Assembly: GCA_000151295.1 (NCBI GenBank)
Contig: GG745330.1
Coordinates: 399,225 to 463,224 of the forward strand
Length of the DNA: 64,000 nt
Direction: 5' to 3'
Origin: Allomyces macrogynus ATCC 38327
Taxonomy: Eukaryota > Blastocladiomycota > Blastocladiomycetes > Blastocladiales > Blastocladiaceae
Shown piece by piece: positions 1-10,237 of this stretch. How positions within the stretch are numbered: the first letter of the stretch is position 1; each line of letters starts with the position of its first letter. Under the pieces are notes generated by a model. It saw only the letters and a program-made list of their open reading frames with translations. It did no database searches and was not told where the DNA came from. The position numbers were made by a program, and so were the translations under genes.

Positions 1-2143
1 GTCGCACTCTTTGTCGACGCGGCGCTGCGTGCGGTTGCACTTCTCCACCTCGAATCGGACCTGCCAAGGCTCACGGGCGTGCGGCATCACGGCAAGACGC
101 ACGTGCCCGTGCGCGACATTCTTGGCGCCATCATGGGCACGAGCATGGTGCGTCCCGGTCCTACCGTTCCCCCTCCTCCATTTTTTGACCGAGGGTGAGA
201 GCGTTGATTCTCGTCAGCGGCACCTGTTTAGCTCGTGACCGTCTTCAATGGGCTCGCTGTCCTGCGTTTCAACGATTGGAGCGGCGGGTCTGTGCTCGTG
301 CTGTTCCTGCACCCGCAGTTCTTGATTGGCGATCTTGTCTTCCACTTGCTCATGCCGCTCTTTGTCCTGCACGACGTGGGTGTCGCCTCAAGCCCGCCCG
401 CCGCGTCGCGACACGTCCCGGCAGCTGCTGCCGCTGCACACGCAGGCCCGACGGGTGCCGAATCCACGACGCTCTACCTGACAGCGGCGACGGTCGTCTA
501 CATGTGCATTGTCTCGATTGCCGGCGACCCGCTCGGCCAACTCGTTTCCTCGGTCGGCGCACTCCCGCCGGCGCCCCACGTCGTCGGCGCGATTCTCGTG
601 GCCATGGGCACACTGATCGTCTCAGCGCAGCGTATGCGCACCAACACGCCGTGCGCATCACTCCTGCGACTCTTTGCGATCCTGATCGGCCTGTGCCTCG
701 TGATCCTCGCGTTCCTCTCGCTGCTCCCGCAATTCAGTCGCCCGCTCGACCGGCTCGCGCCCGCGGCCGCGGTACCACCGCTCGCGTTCGACGACGACGG
801 ATACGTCGACGACTCGCCCGTCGCAGTCCCGCCGCGTGCCGCAGCACCGGCGCCGAAAGCTAGTCCGCTGCAGACAGATACGCGCGCGGCGGCATTTACC
901 GCGTCAGCAGTGACGTCGACCGTGTGCGACGCCTTCCGGCACCACGCGACTCCGCTGGACCGCGCCGTGCACCGCGTCAAGGGCACATTGCACGCCGTGT
1001 CAAGAACCACACTCAAGGGGATGCACCGCGTATGTCCGAATTGCATCGAGTGGACCGTGGCCCGCGGCCAAGTTTTGCTGCGCGCGCCCGCGCATGGTGT
1101 GCCTTGGGACCCGTCGGTGCTCGCACTCGCCGTGCTTGCGCAGGACGTGCTACGGAAGCGTCCAGACTTGCAGGACGTGCTCGCGTTCCGCGCGCTCGTT
1201 TGCGCCCTCGCCGCCGACAGCGGGGATGCCGTTTTGGCAGTTTGCGCGCGGTGCGCATGCGGACGCAGCTGCGTTGTTGGTTCCGGATGGCGGTGCCGAC
1301 TTGGTCGCTGCAGTCGATACGTTGCGGGTGGCAGACTGGCACGCAAAACGCTCTGATGTGGTGACTCTTGCGGCCTGCTCGGTCACGCTCGGCGACGTGG
1401 ATGCGATGTGCCGGCACCAGTACGTGGTCGTGCCGCGCACATGTATTTCTGCCGCTGCGGGGACGCAGACTCCGCGCGGTGGGATCGCACGCGCCGCGGC
1501 GGTCGCGCAGGTTCTCGCGTGCGGATCAGCTGTGCTCGCCGAGACCGACTTGGACGCGGCGCACTTCACGCACCTCGTGCGTGACGGCGTGCACTACTTC
1601 CGTGTCAACCCGCTCGTCACCGAGCACGATGCGGACATGGACGTACCTGTCGACGTCGCCGGCGACCCGTGGGCTGCACCCGCACCCGCTGCCGCGCGAG
1701 TGACGCTCTTCCGCAAATGGACAATGCGTGATGTGACGACCGCGATCGCCGCACACGTACGCGCGCGAGTTTCCGCGGGTCATGACCCACGCGCCGGGAC
1801 CGCACCCACCACGCCCACCGCACATAACCCTGCGCAACCGACTCCCGCGACCGCCCCTTCGACCGCCGCCGGCGTTCTCGTTGCGTCCGCCGCCGCGGCC
1901 AACGTCGCACGTCGTGCGCAACTGCTGATGCGGCACGTCTCGTCGCCGCTCGCACAGCGGTGCTACATGGCCGCGGCCATGTCAGCGTACCAGGGTTTGG
2001 TCGCGCCGGATGTGGTCGCGCAGGTACGCGACGATCCGGATTGGGATGAGGACGAGGCAGCGGGACGGCCGTTGCCGATGGCCGTGGATCAGCTGCTGTT
2101 GGAAGTGTGGGACGAGTGGTGGGAGTGGCGGCTGCGCGGGTAG
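1..2143 (+). CDS. Multi-pass membrane protein, 5' partial, apparent frame break
   Basis: The window opens inside this gene. A reading frame open from base 1 ends at a GT donor near 148; an in-phase 84-bp intron (148-231, ending TTTAG) leads to a second exon at 232. That exon encodes hydrophobic stretches near 240-370, 470-530 and 570-730, followed by a soluble Ala-rich part. Near 1220-1240 coding character moves from frame 1 to frame 2 and then continues without interruption to the stop at 2141-2143. No intron of suitable phase is visible there, so a one-base frameshift (sequence error or true lesion) is likely. Several membrane segments followed by a long soluble tail resemble the nuclear-pore protein NDC1, but no diagnostic motif is seen, so this is only a guess. 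The gene lies about 200 bp from the tRNA gene on the opposite strand. Confidence 0.5.
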
Positions 2144-2313
2144 GATGGCAAGGTGGAGAAGGTGGGGAGGGTGGGTTGCGCCGTATTATAGAGCCTTCCG
2201 TTGTTGTTTTCAGTGCGCAGTGGGGATACAAGGCAATAGGTGTAATGGGGGAGGAGGAGGGTAACATCACGAGCCAAGGGAACAGGACTCGCAAGGAACA
2301 ATGACTCGCAAGG

Positions 2314-2319
2314 AAAAAA
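2314..2319 (-). terminator. RNA polymerase III terminator of the tRNA gene
   Basis: A run of six A on the plus strand (T6 on the minus strand) lies about 18 nt past the 3' end of the initiator tRNA. This is the expected type and distance for a Pol III stop. Confidence 0.7.
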
Positions 2320-2337
2320 GACAGGCTCGCCTCGCAA

Positions 2338-2409
2338 TAGCGTCTGTAGGTTTCGATCCTACGACCTCAGGGTTATGAGCCCTGCGCGCTTCCTCTGCGC
2401 CAAGACGCT
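2338..2409 (-). tRNA. Initiator tRNA-Met (CAT)
   Basis: Read on the minus strand, this 72-nt sequence folds as a cloverleaf. It has a perfect 7-bp acceptor stem (AGCGTCT with AGACGCT), a GCGC/GCGC D stem, a CAGGG/CCCTG anticodon stem with loop CTCATAA (anticodon CAT), and a GTAGG/CCTAC T stem. Initiator identity rests on the A1:T72 pair, the T loop ATCGAAA in place of TTC, discriminator A at 2338, and close similarity of the D and anticodon arms to eukaryotic initiator tRNAs. There is no intron. The 3' end matches the primer-binding site of the retrotransposon at 19034. Confidence 0.95.
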
Positions 2410-3681
2410 AGAAATGAATTAGGGTTTCATTTAAGGATTCCGACTCCGGATTCCCGTTGAACAGAGGTCAGCGCTCATCAGTTATAAACTTGTGGTCGTT
2501 TTGCGTGGCTTGATGGGCTTGAAGTTTTCAAATCTTCAAGTTATCGCCGTCGTTTCTTCCAGGTTTTCATTTCAGTCAATGCCTGAAGGTATTCACTGAA
2601 AATCCCAGGCTTCCCGATCCAAAGCCGGAGATGTCTGTTCCGAGTATTAAGGATCCCGATCCAAGTCCAATTCCTCCCACACCTTCTTCACACCGAGACC
2701 GAGGTTTCTGTGTTTTGCGTTACAACCACCGTTGTGCGGCTGAGTGCGAGACTTTCTCTTGGAGGCTATTCCTCGTCTTCCTCACCACAGAGCCCGACGT
2801 AGGTATTCGTCGGGTTGCGACGTGGCGGCCAGAGGTATTTGAACTTGCATGGCACAGCACGTTACCAACGAGCGTCCATGGCGGCGACCCGCCCACATAG
2901 TGCGGCGCGATGCGCGCACCCGCCTACCAACCGCAGCCGCGTTGAGGGTGTTCGCGCCGCCGCTGGGGCACCGCACGAGCGTGGCCAGGCTCCATTTGCG
3001 AACTTCCCAACGATGAAGCGCCCTGCCGGCCACCGCGAGCGACGCTGCCGCACCAGCTATGCCATGCGGGCACGCGCGCTCCCCCTTCCGTCGCCTTGCT
3101 GTGAGTTTCAGAGGGCTTTCTTGCCAGCGAGGATCGTGGTGCACGATGTTAGCTGCGCGCCAGGTGGCAGCGCCGCCGCTCCCGTCTGCCAGCTCCTCGC
3201 ACGGCGCAACCAGGGCCGCCGTCACCATGGTACCCTTGGCTGTCCTACCGCCGTGGCGCACAGGCTTGCAGTCAATTTGTAGGCCATCAGCGGTGGTGGT
3301 GCGCGATGGTGCGCTGCGGCAATATCTATCGACGTTATGTCGTGGCTGACGTGTTGGTTGTCCGGTTGTTGTCATCGTCATGACCGGGGCTGGTCGGATT
3401 CCGTTGGTGTGTGCATGCAGCCGCGTTGTGTGCTCTTCAGGAAGCGTGGATTCGCGCTGATTTCCATGCGAACATCCCACGAAAACACTCACACAACAAA
3501 CCAGAGGAAACAGCGTCTGTCTCCGGAATTGCTAAACGCCTCTAATCAGACCGACAGAGACATTGGTTGGGCCGCTCGACACTTTCGAAAAAGAATCCAG
3601 AAATTTGTGACTGCGATAACGAAAAGACTGTGGAATATTTACAAACAGACAGACAGGTCAACTCGGCACAGCCAACCCTAG
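2410..3681. other. Intergenic stretch, no supported gene
   Basis: The first 400 bases are AT-richer than the surroundings and have no long reading frame. Open frames on both strands between 2782 and 3492 have no recognisable domain, and their composition fits chance frames in GC-rich DNA. The segment probably holds tRNA upstream sequence and the 3' flank of the minus-strand gene that ends at 3682. Confidence 0.5.
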
Positions 3682-5070
3682 CTACGCGTTCGGGTCTTGG
3701 ACATGGAAGAGCACACACGACTCGAGCGGGATACTGCGCTCCAGGAACTCGACCGCATCCTCGGGCTCAAACAACGACGTTGCCACGAGCTGGAACCCGT
3801 CACGCACGACCAGCGGCTCCGCACCCGATGCGCCCGCGCCGTGCATGACCGGATCCCAAGCACGTACGACACGTTCCGAACATAATTCCCGCGGCACAAA
3901 CAAGTCGGCCGCGTCGAGCCGGTCCCAGACGGGCGTCATCTCGGCCGACGCCTTCGCCCACGCTGCGACATTGGGGGCCGCGTCGGCGAGCCGCAAGTGC
4001 GCGTAGGCGCCGACGCGCATTGCGCCGCGCACATGGTCGACGACGTGGTGCGCTGCATCGGCGGGGGACATGGTGTGCCGCATCGACGTGTTGAGAACCA
4101 GCGCCTTGCACTCGACGGTCGCGCAGTGCCGGTGCGCAAAGAACACGTCGACTTTGCCGGACCGGTCGAGAATCACGGGCGTTCGGTTGGTAAAGATTGC
4201 GTACTCGAGCGCCATTAGCAGGTCCGTGAGCCGGATGCGGATGATGGCGCGGTCGAGCTTGTCGGGGATGGCGAACGGCCATGATTGCAGCGCGCGAATC
4301 GCGGATGACGGTTCTGGGACAACTTCAGGTGCAGAAGGGATGGGTGCGAGTGGCACACGCGTTGCAGAGACAGGACGCGATGGTGACGCCGGCACCAGCG
4401 TCAAAGTGGTTGCTGGTGCTGGCGCTGGTGCCGACTCCAGCAATGACAGCGGAACTGCGACCTCCTCGACTGCCGTAGCCGGTGGACGTGGTGGAGCGCG
4501 CACAATCGGGTCGAGCCGACGTGCGCCGCGCGGCAGAGCAGGTCGAGCAATCGGTACTTGCAGTTTGCCCGTGCATTTCCTGCAACGGCATGCCGGCTGG
4601 CATACTGCAAGCTTGCTTAGGCGCGAGTCGCCCGTGCCGAGGGCTGCGGGGGACGACGACGGCGGGCTCTGGCGCTCGCCCGTGACTTCAAGCTGTGCTG
4701 GCGGTGGCTGGGTAGGATTCGTAGACGATAACGGCGGTGGCGAGGTCTTGGACGGGCGTCGCCGTGCCGTCGGCGCCAGCTTGGGCGCGCCTGCCGCAGG
4801 GGGCAACACAGCACTGGGAGTGGACCGTGATGGCCGGCGTGCAGAGCCGGCGGCTGGTGGGGAGGTGGCGGCAGGCATGGCAGGTAAGGCCGTTGACGAG
4901 GAGGGAGGCATCCGTCGTGCAGGAGCGCAATGCTGCGCGGGCAGCTGGCAGAGTCGGGTCCTGTCGTCGGCGGTCGTCATTTTGCCGCGAGTCTTGAGAC
5001 CTTTCCTCGCCTGTCCATTATCGTCTTTCTCGTCGTCGGCGAGAGCAACGAGAGCAGCGAGGCGGGGCAA
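3682..5070 (-). CDS. Unrecognised protein with Pro/Ala-rich N-terminus
   Basis: An uninterrupted frame of up to 462 codons. The first ATG is at 5070; a second at 4980 gives a protein 30 residues shorter and may be the true start. The first half is low complexity (Pro, Ala, Ser) with scattered cysteines, including a CRCRKC cluster near residue 160. From about residue 260 the sequence becomes globular, with a well-ordered segment (RIRLTDLLMALEYAIF, then a Val/Phe-rich strand) that looks like a real domain but belongs to no family I can name. Codon use matches neighbouring genes. It runs in tandem with the larger minus-strand gene ending at 5275. It could be lineage specific. The mirror-image plus-strand frames are taken as shadows. 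Confidence 0.5.
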   Translation of the reverse strand: MPRLAALVALADDEKDDNGQARKGLKTRGKMTTADDRTRLCQLPAQHCAPARRMPPSSSTALPAMPAATSPPAAGSARRPSRSTPSAVLPPAAGAPKLAPTARRRPSKTSPPPLSSTNPTQPPPAQLEVTGERQSPPSSSPAALGTGDSRLSKLAVCQPACRCRKCTGKLQVPIARPALPRGARRLDPIVRAPPRPPATAVEEVAVPLSLLESAPAPAPATTLTLVPASPSRPVSATRVPLAPIPSAPEVVPEPSSAIRALQSWPFAIPDKLDRAIIRIRLTDLLMALEYAIFTNRTPVILDRSGKVDVFFAHRHCATVECKALVLNTSMRHTMSPADAAHHVVDHVRGAMRVGAYAHLRLADAAPNVAAWAKASAEMTPVWDRLDAADLFVPRELCSERVVRAWDPVMHGAGASGAEPLVVRDGFQLVATSLFEPEDAVEFLERSIPLESCVLFHVQDPNA

Positions 5071-5274
5071 TAGGTCGATTTATCACAATCATAATCAGAG
5101 GCTACCGTGGCACGCGTCGATGGGTTCGGGGCGCTCCAACGCACTCGCTCAGAATGTGTACGACATGAGAACCACGACAACAGCAAAATAGATGCGATCG
5201 GCTCGTCTAACTAGCACGCAAAAACCACGATCCATTCCCACCCACGCCACTCCAACACGACCCCAACGAGCACC

Positions 5275-8200
5275 TCACTCGGCACGGCCGCTGCTCCGGC
5301 GCTGCGGACCGTCTGCACCATCGTCCTTTCGACTCATGGGTGCCGCACTTTCATCGAATGGCGATGGTCTTGCGGGCGTGGCGGGGCGCGCCGCCGCCCT
5401 GCGCGCACCACCAGTCTGACCAAATGCACCGGGATACTCCCCATTGCCGGGCGGGTGCCGCGCCGCCGGCCTGCGCACGCCACCACCCTGATGATTTGCT
5501 GCGGCGTGATCCCCGTCGCGCGCCGCGCCCTCAAGCGCACGGATGCGCGGCTCGAGTGCGGCATGCCGGGTTCCAAGAGCCTCGGTCTGGTCCGTGACTG
5601 TTGCCACGTGGTCATCGAGGCGGACGAGCCAGTCATTGAGTGCCGCAAGCTGGTCCGCGACCCAGGCCTCGTGCCGCTTGAGGTCCTTGGCGGTGGCCCT
5701 CTCCTTGCTCTTGGTCGTGCGTTCCAAATCAGTGTGCGACGTCTGCAGCATGGCGAGTCCTTCCTTCAACGGGTCCAGGTGGTCGGCAACCGCTGCGGTA
5801 ACGTGGCCGACGCCGCCCTCCTTCATGTCATGCACCTGCTGCTCGAGCAGTGCAATGCGATTGGCCAGCACCAGATGGTCGCCGAGATCGCCTTCCATGA
5901 CCCGCAGTCGGTTCTCGATCGGCGTGATACGGTCGGCCAGTGCCGCGCAGTCGACGGCGTTCTTCTCGACGGAGCGCAACCGGTGCACAGCACGCGTGGC
6001 TTGGCCTTCGACCACGGCTACTCGATCCGCGAGCACCGTGATTTGCTCGTTGTCACAGTTCTCAACATCACGCACGCGATCTTCCAATGGCGCAATGCGC
6101 TTGACAAACGCCGATTCGGGGGTTGCACGCGCGGCTTGGCCTTCGACCACGGCTACGCGATCCGCGAGCGCCGTGATTTGCTCGTTGTCACAGTTCTCAA
6201 CATCACGCACGCGATCTTCCAATGGCGCAATGCGCTTGACAAGCGCCGATTCGGCGGTCACACGCTCCTCCTGCATCGCCTGCAACCGGTCCTCGAGCTC
6301 GCCGACCCGAGCGACGAGCGCCGCATCCGCAGTGCGATCCGTGTCACACACTTGATTCTCGAGCGCCGTGACGCGCTCCACGAGTTGTGCAATCACGGCG
6401 GCGCGATCCGCGTCGGGATTCTCGTCGGACTGCTGCGCGCGGGTCTCGAGCGCGGCCACACGGTCCACGAGTCCAGCGGCCCGATCGGCGTCGCCGCCAG
6501 CGACCGCGCCCAGACGCGTCTCGAGCGCCGTGAGACGCTCCGCGAGCGCGTCTGCTGCTGCTGCGCGCTCGGTGGCACGCACGCGGTCGGCCTCGGCGAT
6601 CTCCGCGGCACGCGCACGCTCAACCTCGGCGGTCTCGACGGCGCGCACGAGGCCTTCGAGGGGCGCGATCCGGTCCACGAGTGCCGTGAGTTGGTCGGCC
6701 AAGTCAGACACCGGTGGAGCGGGCGGAGCAGCAGGAACCGGCGTCGCAACGACCGGCGCGAGTGCAGCAAGGAGCGCCGGGGACAAGTGCTGGGTGACGG
6801 GTCGCGACCGGGTCGTGACCGAGTCAAATACGGCCGCCATGACGGCGAGAAACTCGGTACGGAGCGCGCCGGTGCCAGCGGCCGCCGGCGGTGCGGGGCT
6901 GCGCGCATCCGTGGGAGCCGCAGAAGCATCGTGCATCGCCACGTCGCGCATGCTCAGGACCGGTGGTGGTGGCGGCGGCGGGGCGTGCCGACGCGACGAG
7001 CCCGTCGAGAGCCGGCTCGACGAGATGCGACGCCGGACAGGCGGCGGCGGTGCCGTCTCGACTTGTCGCGTGTCGGCCACGTGCAGGGGCGGAATGACCA
7101 CCGGTGCGGTGCTGTACGGCAGGCTCGGATCCGAGGCCGTCGCGGCCGTATTCAAAAAGTCGGGCCGCGAGAGATGCGGCGCGGTCGGGTACCGCACGCC
7201 GAACGAGGCTGGCTCGACAATCACGGATGGTGCAGCGGCAGCGTCTGCGCCACCGGCAGGAGAAACAATCGACGACAGCGGCAGTGGTGACGGGAGCAGT
7301 GCCGGAATAATACTTGGAGCGGGCACCGGGGGCGGCGGGAGCACTGGCAAAAGAGCGTGAGGCGCAGGTTGTGTTAGTGCCGGCGTGCTCGCGCTCGCGT
7401 CACCGCCCTCGGTCGTCGGACCGGTCAGCAGCGTTGCCAACGTCGGTGCCGGTGCAACAGGCGCCTCGTCCACTACTGCCGGCTTCTCCTTCTTAGGTCG
7501 ACCCCGCCGCTTGGTTGGCGGTGGCGGCGGCGGCGATTCGGACTCGGGCGAGTCCTCCATTGGCTCGTCGGCCGGTTCCTCCTCCAGAGCCGGTTCTGTG
7601 GGCGCAGGAGTAGTTGGCTCGCTGGCAGCACCCCCAGCGACCCCCACCGCGGCCTGCGCGCGCTTGTTCTGCTGCGCGATCCGCGACTGCTGCTCCTCGC
7701 GAATCCGCTGAATCTCGCGCTGCTGCTCGGACGGCACGGTGAGCGCAGCGTGGCCCACCGACAGTCGCCGCACCGTCGACGACGAGACGCCCGTGGCCGC
7801 GACCACAGCCTGCACGCCATCCATGGCCGTGGCGTTCTCATCGATTTCGATGCGAGCGCGCTTGCGTGGGTTTCCTCTACAACAAGGAGAATACGAGTGA
7901 GTACTCGGAGTCGAGGGCAATCATGCACTTTTGACACAGCGAAACCACGTACTCGCTCATGCTGGGTCCTCGTGAACGGCCGCCCTGAGCGCGTCCACCG
8001 CGCGTCGGCGTCGCACCCGACCCGTGCGACATGGATGCGCGCGGCCGTTTCCCAATGGTCTCCAGCCCCGAATTGACCTCGGGAGTCGTACTCAAAACGA
8101 CAGCCGCTGGCGCCGGCGGCGGAGGCGGTGGAGGGACAGAGGACGCTGGCGCGGTCGGCGGTTGTGCCGAGGGCGCCGACGCGGGTGGTGGGGGAACGTA

Positions 8201-9790
8201 AAGCAGCGTCTGCACCGACGACTCAGGTGGAGCCGACATTGGCGTCGAGTCATGCGCGGCCGACGGAGCACCGGCCGCACCTATCGCCTGCGGTGGCTGT
8301 GACGGTCCCGGCGCGGTTGGCGACCGCAGCGGCGACTCGGGTGGTGGTGGCGGCGGCGGCAGCGCCAGACGCGGCGCGGCCGCATTGCTTGGCGACATGG
8401 GCCCTGCGGCCACGGGCGTGCTGAGCGCGCTGCTATAGTGTGGCGCAATGAGCAGCATCCCTGGGACCGGGAACGGCAAAGGTTCGCCCACGATCTGCAG
8501 TTCGCGCAGGATCGTCCTTGCCACGCCCACGTTGTCATCAAGAACACGGCGGACACCGCGTGCGTTTGCGTCGGCGGCCGTGGCGAGTTCAGTCGCGGTG
8601 AACTGCGCTAAGGCGTGCAGCTGGTGGTTTTCTCCACACGCCGCGACTTCGCGAACCATGGCGCGGTCGAGATGCGGCGTCTTCGAAATCGGACACATGC
8701 ACAGCGCTGACTGGTACCGCGGGTCGGCGATCAGTTTCGGGTTGAGGTGATCAAGGCCGCAGAGCAGTCGCGCCAAATCGACCGGATTCATGTACCACGT
8801 GCCAGACGTTTCGTCGGCAGGGGTCGTACCACCGAGATTCGTGCACAGCAGAACCAGATCGTGCATGCGCTCGCCAAATTCGTACTGGCCGAGCCGCAGC
8901 TGCCAGTACCGCGTTTGCGACGGCCGCGGTGGAGGCTCGATGGCGGGCGGCGCCATGCCGACTCGCTGGTCGGCGACGACGGGCGGTGCCGGCGGCTGAT
9001 CGCGCAGGTGCGGCGCCGTGCGTGGCATCCTTGGCGACGGCTGCGGCGCGCCCATGTCGCACGACGGCGAAGGCACCCCCGCCGCATCGTCGGTCGCGGA
9101 ACGATGAACTGCGCCATGCGGAGTCGGCGGCAACGGTGGCGGCGGAGGCGGGTACATTGGATCGTGCGTAATGGCGCGCAGCGAGCCGCTCGGCGGCGTT
9201 CCGCGCGGGCCTGCCCGTGGGGGCGGGGGAGGAGGGTAATGGTGCGATGGGCCGGCATGGAACGGCGGCAGCGGCGCGTCAGAATGTGGTGGGGGCGGTC
9301 GCAAGGCGGCGAGCTGGGGGGGCGTGCGGTCGTCGCTGCCTGTGTAGGATGAGAGCGCGAGGTGCGCGGGCGGGCCGAGATGGTGGGGCGGGGGCGGCGG
9401 GTGATGCTGCAGTTGAAGCGGTGGTTGGCGGTGCGGGTACTGCTGTTGATGCGTGAGGGGTGGGTGTTGCGAGTGCGGATGCGGAGCATGCGGGTGGGGC
9501 GGGGTGGCAAGGTAGCCGTGCCTTGGCAGCGGGCCGGGCGGCGAGTGGTGCTGCTGGTGCGCGTGCGGGTACGGCTGGTGCGCGTGCGGGTGCGGGTGGT
9601 GCGGATAGCCGGGCGCATAGTGCAAAGGGTGCGGTGCTGGCGGGGCGGCGCTGTTGCGGTGGACGGCATGGTGCTCGTGGTGCTGTGCGTGCTGGAGCTG
9701 GTGCTGTTGCTGGTGGAAGCCTTGGCCAGGGGCCGGTGGTGGCGGTGGGCCCGCGGCGTGCGGCGACCGGAGGGGCGGCGGTCCGCTCAT
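5275..9790 (-). CDS. Large His/Pro-rich, AT-hook and coiled-coil protein
   Basis: Two exons, 9790-7953 and 7876-5275, are joined across a 76-bp intron (GTACGTGG...TTGTAG). The join is phase correct and gives about 1,479 residues. Residues 1-270 are a His/Pro/Gln-rich tract. Residues 280-450 form a compact folded domain (starting RYWQLRLGQYEF) that I do not recognise. A second Pro-rich linker follows. Just after the intron lies a basic patch (PRKRARIE) and a helix-turn-helix-like segment (TGVSSSTVRRL), then an AT-hook core (RRGRPKK). The C-terminal 500 residues are heptad repeats of the type ALADRVAALE, a long coiled coil that includes a near-perfect 45-residue duplication. The parts suggest a nuclear DNA-binding or scaffold protein; this is inference. 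The two exons could be misread as separate genes. Confidence 0.65.
6001..6258. repeat. 135-bp tandem duplication inside the coiled-coil coding region
   Basis: Two adjacent copies of a 135-bp unit (6001-6135 and 6136 to about 6258) differ at only a few positions. Each encodes the same 45 residues of coiled coil in the minus-strand gene. The unit is a multiple of three, so the frame is kept. Confidence 0.9.
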
Positions 9791-10237
9791 GGTGCGCGGC
9801 CGGGCAGAATGCGCCTAGTCGCGGCGATCAGGACAAGCGCCGTCGTTGCGGGCGGGCGGGCCGCGGCGCGATGTCCAAGTCGTCGTCGTTTTGGTCGCGA
9901 AGCCCAAGTGGCGAAGGGCGACGCGGTTCGCAATGTGCAAACCGTGCCTACTAGCACGTTGGGTTGGCACGAAACAGCGCAAAACACTCTGTGAAAGGTG
10001 GCGAAATGGGGCAGCCGGAGGCATGACCGCGCCAGATGGTTGCGATGCTGGCGTTGGCGGCCCTTCCTCTCTCGAACGGTGTTGTTGTGGAGAACATCGA
10101 ATACACCGCCACCACACAGGCCCGCTGAGCGTATCATCAACATGGGATCTGCAACCGCGCCCCGCGCCATCGGCCTCCTCCTCCTCGCGTCCTCTCCCTT
10201 TACCTCACCGCGCACGAGCCTACTCCCACCCCTCGCC
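9791..10237. other. Intergenic, upstream of the large coiled-coil gene
   Basis: About 450 bp between the start of the minus-strand coiled-coil gene and the stop of the UBE2Z-like gene. It probably contains the former's promoter. Short frames on both strands show no domain. Confidence 0.5.

Noticed and set aside
2782..3492. Minus-strand frame of 236 codons near the tRNA
   Set aside because: Opposite-strand frames are also open and the composition is not protein-like.
4070..5191. Plus-strand frame of 373 codons
   Set aside because: It mirrors the minus-strand gene 3682-5070 and its product is Gly/Arg/Ala-rich with no domain; long antisense frames are common in GC-rich coding DNA.
5455..7290. 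Plus-strand frame of 611 codons
   Set aside because: It is the antisense shadow of the coiled-coil gene; the 45-residue duplication appears in both strands, and only the minus strand gives heptad repeats.
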